The notes below the pieces were generated by a model, which saw only the letters and a list, made by a program, of their open reading frames with translations, had not been told where the DNA came from and did no database searches. Position numbers and translations under genes: made by a program. This document shows positions 57,437 to 64,000 of a stretch of 64,000 nucleotides of DNA, in pieces (within the stretch, counting starts at the first letter, position 1; every line of letters begins with the position of its first letter). The stretch covers positions 62,001 through 126,000 of the forward strand of contig NZ_JSXC01000034.1 of NCBI RefSeq assembly GCF_000803215.1, written 5' to 3'. This DNA is from Pectobacterium fontis (GTDB taxonomy: Bacteria; Pseudomonadota; Gammaproteobacteria; Enterobacterales; Enterobacteriaceae).

Positions 57437-58564
57437 ATGAAGGGACGGTGGGGAAAATATGTGCTGACCGCAGTGGTCATTGCCATTCTGGCGGGGTGTC
57501 AATCCAGGCCAACCGATCGCGGGCAACAATATAAAGATGGGCACCTCAACCAGCCTCTGGAATTGGTGAATGAGCCGAATGCCAAAGGAAAACCGGTCAA
57601 CGCGCGGGATTTTATCACTCAGGTTTCTGAAATACGCTCGGCTTCCCCTAATCTGTACATGCGTAATAACACGACCTTTCAGGCGATTGAAAACTGGATG
57701 ATGTCAGGGGCGGATACCCGCGAACTGAGCAAGTTTGGCCTGAACGCCTGGCAGATGGAAGGCGTCGATAATTTTGGTAACGTGCAGTTCACTGGCTATT
57801 ACACGCCAGTATTGCAGGCGCGCCATACCCGCCAGGGGGAATTCCGTCATCCTTTATATGCTATGCCGTCAAAGGGCAAAAAGAGTAGTCGGCTACCGGA
57901 TCGTGCCGGAATTTATGCTGGGGCGCTGGATGACCGACTGGTTCTTGCCTGGACCAATTCGCTGGTCGATAACTTCATGATGGAAGTGCAGGGCAGCGCC
58001 TATATTGATTTTGGCGATGGGCGTCCTCTGACGTTCTTCGGTTATGCAGGTAAAAACGGCCATGCCTACCGCAGTATTGGTAAAGTGCTGATCGATCGGG
58101 GTGAAGTTCCGCGTGAAGAGATGTCTATGCAGGCAATCCGCAAGTGGGCGGAGCAGCACACCGAGTATGAAGTGCGCGAACTGTTTGAGCAGAACCCCTC
58201 GTTTGTGTTCTTTAAACCGATGATGTCTGCGCCGGTGAAAGGGGCCAGCGCCGTACCATTAGTGGCGAAAGCCTCCGTGGCATCTGACCGTTCTCTGATT
58301 CCGGCAGGCACGGCTCTGCTAATGGAAGTGCCGCTGCTGGATAACGTGGGCAAATTCACCGGAAAATATGAAATGCGCCTGATGATTGCGCTGGATGTGG
58401 GTGGTGCGATTAAAGGCCAACACTTCGATATGTATCAGGGTATTGGGCCGGATGCGGGGCACTCGGCAGGTTTTTATAACCACTATGGTCGTGTCTGGGT
58501 TTTGAAGAACGCGCAAAGCAGTATGGCGAATGAGGGTTCTTCACTGCTGGTTAATTATCAATAA
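57437..58564 (+). CDS. mltA: Membrane-bound lytic murein transglycosylase A
   Basis: A 375-residue outer-membrane lipoprotein (E. coli 365). The signal peptide ends at the lipobox L-A-G-C (MKGRWGKYVLTAVVIAILAGC, Cys21), and the start ATG at 57437 matches the family. The MltA domain has VQFTGYYTPVLQARHTRQGEF and a 3D domain with the catalytic Asp in IALDVGGAIKGQHFDMYQG. It cuts glycan strands exolytically. It lies between the tRNA-fMet genes and the molybdoenzyme gene, as in the E. coli neighbourhood. Confidence 0.95.
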   Translation: MKGRWGKYVLTAVVIAILAGCQSRPTDRGQQYKDGHLNQPLELVNEPNAKGKPVNARDFITQVSEIRSASPNLYMRNNTTFQAIENWMMSGADTRELSKFGLNAWQMEGVDNFGNVQFTGYYTPVLQARHTRQGEFRHPLYAMPSKGKKSSRLPDRAGIYAGALDDRLVLAWTNSLVDNFMMEVQGSAYIDFGDGRPLTFFGYAGKNGHAYRSIGKVLIDRGEVPREEMSMQAIRKWAEQHTEYEVRELFEQNPSFVFFKPMMSAPVKGASAVPLVAKASVASDRSLIPAGTALLMEVPLLDNVGKFTGKYEMRLMIALDVGGAIKGQHFDMYQGIGPDAGHSAGFYNHYGRVWVLKNAQSSMANEGSSLLVNYQ

Positions 58565-58588
58565 CATTTATTCTTCTCTGAGGTTGTC

Positions 58589-60847
58589 ATGGCGATTAAA
58601 CGTTATCCACATCTTGCGCATTGGGGCGCGTTTACTGCTGTGGTTGAAGACGGCAAGCTGATTCGCTGTGAGCCATTTGCCGACGATCCGGCACCTTCCG
58701 CCATGCTGGATTCCATTGTGCCGCTGGTGTATTCCGAACGGCGTATCCGTCGCCCTTCGGTGCGTCGTTCCTGGCTTCAGAAACGAGAGAACAGCGACAG
58801 AACGCTACGTGGTCGTGAGGATTTTGTTGAGGTGGATTGGGACGTCGCGCTCGATCTGGTCGCGCAGGAAAATCGTCGCATCCGCGATCGCTATGGTGCT
58901 GACGGCATGTTTGCCGGTTCTTACGGCTGGTCCTCTGCCGGACGCTATCACCATGCGCGTTCGCAGGTACGACGCTTCTATTTCTCCGGCGGTGGTGCGG
59001 TCGATCAGCAGGGGAATTACAGTTGGGGCGCGGCGCAGTTCTTCCTGCCGTACGTGATTGGCACCTTCCATCCGCTGACAGGCAAGGTGACAGAATGGCG
59101 TAGCGTCGCCGAGCACTGTGATATTTTCCTCGCGTTTGGCGGTCTGGCGCTAAAGAACGCCCAGGTTGCTTCCGGCGGTGCCGGGCATCATACGCTGAAG
59201 CCCGCGTTGGAAACGCTGGTGGCAAAAGGGATTCCTGTCATTAACATCAGCCCGATGCGCGATGATTGCCCTGAGTTTGTCAATGCCGAGTGGATTCCTA
59301 TTCGTCCGAATACCGATGTCGCCCTGATGCTGGCGCTGGGCTATGAAATTCAGCGTCTGGGCGCTGATGATAAAGATTTTCTGCAACGCTATTGTGTCGG
59401 TTATGAGCAGTTAACGGATTATTTGCACGGTCGCGGCGATGGCGTGGCGAAAACGCCGGAATGGGCCAGCGATATCACCGGTATTCCCACCGAGCGCATT
59501 CGGCGTCTGGCGCAGCAACTGATTGGCGTGCGCAGCTTTATTACCTGTTCTTATTCCGTACAGCGTGCGCACCGTGGCGAGCAGCCTTACTGGATGATGA
59601 TCGCGCTATCTTCAATGCTGGGACAGGTTGGGTTACCGGGAGGCGGCTTCTCCTTCGGCCACGGCTCAATGAATAGCGTGGGTAACGAACGCATCTCAAC
59701 GCCTGCACCGGCTTCACCTTCGACTCCTAACGCTGGTCAGTCGATCCCCGTGGCGCGTATCGCCGACATGCTGTTGCATCCGGGAACGCCGTATACTTTT
59801 CAGGGCGAAACCCATACTTACCCTGATATTCATCTGATTCACTGGGCGGGGGGGAATCCGTTCCACCATCACCAGCAGTTGAACCGTCTGGTGGACGGTT
59901 GGCGTAAGCCGGATACGGTAATTGTGCAAGATATCGTCTGGACGCCAGCGGCGCAGATGGCTGACATCGTGCTGCCCGTCACCACCACGTTGGAGCGTAA
60001 TGATATCGGCGGATCGTCCCGCGATCGCTTTATTTTTGCCATGCATCAGGCGATTGCGCCGCGGCATCAGGCGCGTAATGACGTGGATATTTTCAATGAA
60101 CTTGCGGAACGACTGGGTTATGGCGACGCGTTTACGCAACACCGCAGTGAGCAGCAGTGGCTGGAACATCTTTATAACGAATGCCGCGCACGGCAGCGGG
60201 ATGCCGCTGACAGTTGGCCGTCATTTGAGGCGTTCTGGCAGCAGGGGCATGTAGAAATTCCGATGGATGAAAAGCCATTTGTGTTCTTTGAAGACTTCCG
60301 CCGCGACCCGCAGCAGCATGCGCTGAGTACGCCAAGCGGTAAAATTGAACTGTTTAGCTCTGCCATCGCCAGCTATGGCTATGCTGATTTTGCGCCGCAC
60401 CCTGAATGGCGGCCTCCCGTCGAATGGCTGGGTGCCGAAAGCACGCAAGAGTGGCCGCTGCACTTTATATCTATTCAGCCCTCTGACCGTTTGCACAGCC
60501 AACTGGCTGTTACGCCGCAGGTTGCCGCGAATAAAACCGCAGGAAAAGAGACGCTGTACATGCACCCGCAGGATGCCGCCAAACGGGATATTATCGATCG
60601 TTCGCAGGTGGAAGTCAGAAATGCGCGTGGTCGCATTCTGGCTGGCGTACAGATTACCGATGGCGTTACGCCGGGCGTGGTGATTATGTCTACTGGTGCC
60701 TGGTTTGAGCCTGGGTTTGGTCAGAAAACGTGGCACCCGATTGAGCAATCAGGTAATGCGAACGTACTGACGTTGGATATTGGCACGTCGCCGCTGACGC
60801 AGGGGCCGAATGCCATGAGCTGTCTGGTGGATGTCGTACGGGTTTAG
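58589..60847 (+). CDS. BisC-type molybdopterin-dependent oxidoreductase
   Basis: A 752-residue molybdoenzyme of the DMSO reductase family, similar to BisC and TorZ. There is no Tat signal and no N-terminal Cys cluster for Fe-S, so it should be cytoplasmic with only the bis-MGD cofactor. The motif GSYGWSSAGR (110-119) contains the likely Mo-ligating Ser (Ser116). BisC-type enzymes reduce biotin sulfoxide or methionine sulfoxide. It follows mltA after 25 bp and is 62 bp before tcdA. It is not in this place in E. coli, so it may be an insertion specific to this lineage. Substrate uncertain. Confidence 0.82.
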   Translation: MAIKRYPHLAHWGAFTAVVEDGKLIRCEPFADDPAPSAMLDSIVPLVYSERRIRRPSVRRSWLQKRENSDRTLRGREDFVEVDWDVALDLVAQENRRIRDRYGADGMFAGSYGWSSAGRYHHARSQVRRFYFSGGGAVDQQGNYSWGAAQFFLPYVIGTFHPLTGKVTEWRSVAEHCDIFLAFGGLALKNAQVASGGAGHHTLKPALETLVAKGIPVINISPMRDDCPEFVNAEWIPIRPNTDVALMLALGYEIQRLGADDKDFLQRYCVGYEQLTDYLHGRGDGVAKTPEWASDITGIPTERIRRLAQQLIGVRSFITCSYSVQRAHRGEQPYWMMIALSSMLGQVGLPGGGFSFGHGSMNSVGNERISTPAPASPSTPNAGQSIPVARIADMLLHPGTPYTFQGETHTYPDIHLIHWAGGNPFHHHQQLNRLVDGWRKPDTVIVQDIVWTPAAQMADIVLPVTTTLERNDIGGSSRDRFIFAMHQAIAPRHQARNDVDIFNELAERLGYGDAFTQHRSEQQWLEHLYNECRARQRDAADSWPSFEAFWQQGHVEIPMDEKPFVFFEDFRRDPQQHALSTPSGKIELFSSAIASYGYADFAPHPEWRPPVEWLGAESTQEWPLHFISIQPSDRLHSQLAVTPQVAANKTAGKETLYMHPQDAAKRDIIDRSQVEVRNARGRILAGVQITDGVTPGVVIMSTGAWFEPGFGQKTWHPIEQSGNANVLTLDIGTSPLTQGPNAMSCLVDVVRV

Positions 60848-60909
60848 CGCTATTCTGAGCCGGTTTTTCTCGCTGTTTTATTTTTCTGTGATTTTGTAAG
60901 GTTGGTTGA

Positions 60910-61722
60910 ATGAGTACGCAATTATCCGAAGCCTATTTGCAACGCTTCGGCGGCACTGCGCGGTTATATGGTCAACAGGCGCTGGCGCTGTTTTCTCAGG
61001 CTCACGTTTGCGTGATTGGTATTGGCGGCGTTGGATCCTGGGCGGCTGAGGCGCTGGCGCGTACTGGCATCGGCGCGATCACGCTGATCGACATGGATGA
61101 TGTGTGCGTCAGTAATACTAACCGACAGATTCATGCGTTGCGTCAGCACACCGGACAGTCTAAAACGGAAGTGATGGCCGAACGTATTCTGGCGATCAAC
61201 CCGGAATGTAATGTTACCTGTGTGGATGATTTCATCAGCGCGGAAAATGTGGCTGAGCTGCTCAACCAAAATTTCAGCTATGTGATCGACGCCATCGACA
61301 GCGTACGCCCGAAGGCGGCACTGCTTTCTTACTGCCGTCGCTATAAGATCCCGGTGGTGACCACTGGCGGTGCGGGGGGGCAGATCGATCCGACTCGAAT
61401 CGAGGTGGTCGATCTGGCGAAAACAATTCAGGATCCGCTCGCCGCCAAGCTGCGTGAACGGCTGAAGCACGATTTTAACGTGGTGAAGAACAGCAAAGGA
61501 AAGCTGGGTATCGACTGTGTGTTTTCCAGCGAACCGCTGGTTTATCCGCAGCCTGACGGTTCCGTTTGCGCGTCGCGCAGCACGGCAGAGGGCGTCATGC
61601 GGATGGATTGTGCGTCAGGCTTTGGCGCGGCGACGATGGTCACCGCCACTTTCGGGTTTGTTGCGGTATCCCATGCGCTGAAGAAAATGATGGCGAAAAG
61701 GGGAAGAGCGTCTACGACGTAA
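60910..61722 (+). CDS. tcdA: tRNA threonylcarbamoyladenosine dehydratase TcdA
   Basis: A 270-residue E1-like enzyme (E. coli TcdA/CsdL has 268) that uses ATP to cyclise t6A37 of tRNA to ct6A. The Rossmann nucleotide site is IGIGGVGSWAAEALARTG (36-53), followed by DMDDVCVSNTNRQ; a hydrophobic C-terminal anchor (FGFVAVSHALKKM) is present. It is convergent with csdE. TcdA works with the CsdA-CsdE sulfur-transfer pair encoded next to it. Confidence 0.95.
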   Translation: MSTQLSEAYLQRFGGTARLYGQQALALFSQAHVCVIGIGGVGSWAAEALARTGIGAITLIDMDDVCVSNTNRQIHALRQHTGQSKTEVMAERILAINPECNVTCVDDFISAENVAELLNQNFSYVIDAIDSVRPKAALLSYCRRYKIPVVTTGGAGGQIDPTRIEVVDLAKTIQDPLAAKLRERLKHDFNVVKNSKGKLGIDCVFSSEPLVYPQPDGSVCASRSTAEGVMRMDCASGFGAATMVTATFGFVAVSHALKKMMAKRGRASTT

Positions 61723-61757
61723 CAAACAGTCTGCGGCATAGAAATAGCCGAGCGCCG

Positions 61758-62213
61758 CTATTTTTTCGCCGCTTCTTGTTCGGCAATCTCCTTGATTCTG
61801 GCGGCCAGCGCCGCCAGCCCGCTAGAACGCGATGCGCTGAGTTGAACGCGCAGCCCCAGCATGTCAAACAGCGCTAGCGGATCGTGCTGTAATAGCGTTT
61901 CAGGTGTTTTTCCCTCAGCGGCGGTGAGCAATACCGCCAGTAATCCGCGTACGATGCGCCCATCGCTGTCGCCGTAAAAGTGCAGCCTGCCGTCTTCCTG
62001 ACGTTGATAGCCCAGCCAGACGCGATTCTCGCAGCCGGACAGTGAAATACCCTCGGTTTTTAGTATCTCGGGCAGGGCTGGTAGCGCCTTTGCCAGCAAA
62101 ATGAGCTGTCGATAGCGATCTTCCCAGGCTCGGCAGGTATCGAAACGTACCAGTAGATCGGCAACGGTAATACTGTGGCCAAAAGGGTGGGCGGTATCGG
62201 TTATCTCGGTCAT
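61758..62213 (-). CDS. csdE: Sulfur acceptor protein CsdE
   Basis: A 151-residue SufE-like protein. It accepts persulfide sulfur from CsdA at the conserved Cys in [11 protein letters not shown]. The start at 62213 aligns with the family ([15 protein letters not shown]); an upstream ATG at 62246, four bases from the csdA stop, is possible. It is coupled to csdA, as in E. coli. Confidence 0.93.
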   Translation of the reverse strand: MTEITDTAHPFGHSITVADLLVRFDTCRAWEDRYRQLILLAKALPALPEILKTEGISLSGCENRVWLGYQRQEDGRLHFYGDSDGRIVRGLLAVLLTAAEGKTPETLLQHDPLALFDMLGLRVQLSASRSSGLAALAARIKEIAEQEAAKK

Positions 62214-62249
62214 GATTTGTGGCCTGTCATCATTTTGGTCGAGCATCGT

Positions 62250-63455
62250 TTAGTCGAGCAGTAATTCAAGGGCGTTGCCCAGCGCGGCGACCAATGCAGC
62301 AACATCTTGTTGGTTATTATACGGGGCAAATGAGGCGCGTAGCGTGCCGCTCACGCCGAGCGCGTCCATTAACGGTTGTGCGCAGTGATGTCCGGCGCGT
62401 AGTGCGATGCCGCTTTCAGCTAACAGCGTCACCAGATCGCTATGGTGGATATTGGCAATATCAAAGGACAGCACGCTGGAATGCGGGCTACGGAAGCTGC
62501 GAAAACCGGGAAAATGCGCCAACTGCGTTTCGGCAAGGTGCGCCAGCCGCTGGCTGTGTTGTTCTGCGGTGTGCCAATCCTGTGCGCTTAGCCAGTCTAA
62601 CGCCGCAGACAGGCCAAGTACGCCAGCAATGTGTGGTGTTCCCGCTTCAAACCGCTGCGGAATCGCCTGTGGTAGGAAACCGTCAAAGGAAACCTGCGTC
62701 ATCATTTTCCCGCCGCCTTGCCACGGCATCATACTTTCCAGCAAGGCGGTTTTGCCGTACAGCACGCCAATACCGGTGGGAGCATAAAGTTTGTGCCCGG
62801 AAAATGCGTAGAAATCGATATCGAGCGCCTGTACATCGGGTGGACAGTGAACGATGCCCTGTGCGCCGTCAATCATCACTACCGCGCCATAGCGGTGAGC
62901 CAGCGTAATCGCGCGTGCCAGATCGGGCTGGCCGCCGGTCACGTTTGACATTTGCCCCAGCGCCAGCAGACGGGTTTTAGCGGTGATCAGTGTAGCGAGC
63001 TGCTCAAGATCGGGTAAGCAATCCGTGCCTATTGGTAGCTTCACCACATGGGCGCCGGTTTGCTGTGCCACCATCAGCCATGGAATAAGGTTCGCGTGAT
63101 GTTCTGCTTCGCTGACGATGATCTCGTCGCCTGGCTGAAGGCGAGGGCGAGCATAGCTCTGCGCGACCAGATTGATCGCTTCCGTTGTGCCTCTGGTCCA
63201 GACAATTGCACGCGGGTCGTTGGCGTGAAGTAATGTAGCGACTTGCTCGCGAGTGTTTTCAAAACGTTGGGTTAGCGCCTGTGCGCCGCGATGCTGGCTG
63301 CGATGTACCGTACCACTTTCACTGCCATAGAACTGTTGCACCGCATCAATGACAGATTGCGGCTTCAGCGTGGTCGCGGCGCTATCAAGATATACCGCCG
63401 AATGCTGGAGTGCGGGGAACTGTTGGCGAAAGGTAGCGGGGTTAAACGGTGTCAT
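62250..63455 (-). CDS. csdA: Cysteine desulfurase CsdA
   Basis: A 401-residue PLP enzyme, the same length as E. coli CsdA. It frees sulfur from cysteine and passes it to CsdE and TcdA (CsdL). The PLP Lys is in FYAFSGHKLYAPTGIG, and the persulfide Cys in IALRAGHHCAQPL. The ATG at 63455 follows AGAGG with 6-base spacing; an ATG at 63461 overlaps the ribosome site. It is divergent from ygdI. Confidence 0.96.
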   Translation of the reverse strand: MTPFNPATFRQQFPALQHSAVYLDSAATTLKPQSVIDAVQQFYGSESGTVHRSQHRGAQALTQRFENTREQVATLLHANDPRAIVWTRGTTEAINLVAQSYARPRLQPGDEIIVSEAEHHANLIPWLMVAQQTGAHVVKLPIGTDCLPDLEQLATLITAKTRLLALGQMSNVTGGQPDLARAITLAHRYGAVVMIDGAQGIVHCPPDVQALDIDFYAFSGHKLYAPTGIGVLYGKTALLESMMPWQGGGKMMTQVSFDGFLPQAIPQRFEAGTPHIAGVLGLSAALDWLSAQDWHTAEQHSQRLAHLAETQLAHFPGFRSFRSPHSSVLSFDIANIHHSDLVTLLAESGIALRAGHHCAQPLMDALGVSGTLRASFAPYNNQQDVAALVAALGNALELLLD

Positions 63456-63638
63456 GAGCATCCTCTTTTGGAGGGCAGATCCTGTCCCATTTTGCCGAGA
63501 GAGACAAGTTTAGGACTATGCCTAATGCGATTTTATGGAAAAAAAAACAACTATTGCTACGCTTTAAAGTGTTAATTTTCAGGATTTCCTGATGAATAAA
63601 GTTAACTATAAAACATTTAAATTCATTGAGGATTTATT

Positions 63639-63860
63639 ATGAAGAGTAAAATTTCTATTTTCGCCGCTATCGTGATGGCATTTTCTCTGGCAGCCTGTTC
63701 CAGTAATTACGTCATGCATACCAACGACGGGCGTACCATCATTGCTGAGGGGAAACCGAAGGTTGATGATGAGACCGGGATGATCAGCTATACCGATGCC
63801 TACGGTCAGCAACAGCAAATTAATCGTGATAATGTGAAAGAAATGGCGAAAGGGAAATAA
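63639..63860 (+). CDS. ygdI: Small DUF903 lipoprotein YgdI
   Basis: A 73-residue lipoprotein with lipobox L-A-A-C (Cys20) and the mature SH3-like domain NYVMHTNDGRTIIAEGKP. It is a paralogue of YgdR at 33266 (shared pattern YVM-x-T ... G-L/M-I/L-SYTD ... QQIN). Position next to csdA matches E. coli. Function unknown. Confidence 0.94.
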   Translation: MKSKISIFAAIVMAFSLAACSSNYVMHTNDGRTIIAEGKPKVDDETGMISYTDAYGQQQQINRDNVKEMAKGK

Positions 63861-63945
63861 CCTTGTTTGTCCATTGTCATTACCTGTTAAGCAGCATTAA
63901 CCTTATATTATCGGGCTATAGTGGCTTTTAGGTGTGAAACGTAAA

Positions 63946-63974
63946 CAAAAAAAAGCACCGCAAATTGCGGTGCT
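63946..63974 (-). terminator. Terminator of a gene beyond the window
   Basis: On the minus strand AGCACCGCAA / TTGCGGTGCT form a near-perfect stem followed by eight T residues. It must end a minus-strand gene lying to the right, at the place where E. coli has gcvA. Confidence 0.82.
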
Positions 63975-64000
63975 ACACAAAAAATTACTTTAGACAGACA

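Overview
The window is a stretch of a gammaproteobacterial chromosome, most likely Pectobacterium or a close soft-rot relative. The core gene order matches Escherichia coli K-12 (speC next to a tRNA-Phe; mltC-yggX-mutY / trmB-yggL-yggN; tas-ygdR-mutH / rppH-ptsP-lgt-thyA-ppdA-ppdB-ygdB-ppdC-recC-ptrA-recB-recD; argA / amiC; three initiator tRNAs; mltA; tcdA; csdE-csdA; ygdI). The left edge carries a plant-cell-wall sugar module (a GPH-type transporter and a GH105 unsaturated glycuronyl hydrolase), as expected of a pectinolytic plant pathogen. The genus is inferred from gene content only.

Layout. 1-1984: rhamnogalacturonan-type uptake and hydrolysis genes. 2000-2811: a small zinc-ribbon membrane protein between two gene remnants. 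2811-18616: about 16 kb of accessory DNA made of two integrase-bearing elements in tandem at tRNA-Phe. Element 1 (2811-10836) holds a TacA/TacT-like toxin-antitoxin pair, a two-gene retron with its msr-msd locus, a CcdA/CcdB pair, a MobC-like relaxase, a structured repeat, two small genes and a P4-type integrase. Element 2 (10837-18616) holds an AlbA/AAA-4 protein with heptapeptide repeats, a frameshifted ApeA-like HEPN protein, two paralogous XRE repressors, a Ner-like protein, the second copy of the structured repeat and a second P4-type integrase abutting tRNA-Phe. A 120-bp direct repeat ends each side of element 1, and its end resembles the tRNA-Phe 3' end.

18616-33500: tRNA-Phe, speC, ansP, a TetR regulator divergent from a Tm-1-like/PEP-hydrolase-like pair, a DUF2628 membrane protein, then the mltC, trmB and tas clusters. 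33594-39700: DNA repair and RNA decay genes (mutH, rppH) separated by a noncoding region with DnaA boxes at the place where E. coli has DARS2, then ptsP, lgt and thyA. 39853-53762: minor prepilin genes run into recC-ptrA-recB-recD, with tight overlaps. 53819-64000: argA with tandem ARG boxes, amiC with a Tat signal, three tRNA-fMet genes, mltA, a BisC-type molybdoenzyme, tcdA and the csdA-csdE sulfur-transfer pair, ygdI.

How it fits together: the accessory block is a compact defence and maintenance island (retron, HEPN nuclease, AAA-4 protein, two toxin-antitoxin pairs). The retron resembles the RT plus two-transmembrane-effector type, of which Ec48 is reported to monitor RecBCD, and the host recBCD genes lie in the same window. 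The observations most worth checking are the pair of 474-bp repeats whose internal stems differ in sequence but keep their pairing, and the A6-tract frameshift that separates the HEPN catalytic motif from the rest of its gene.
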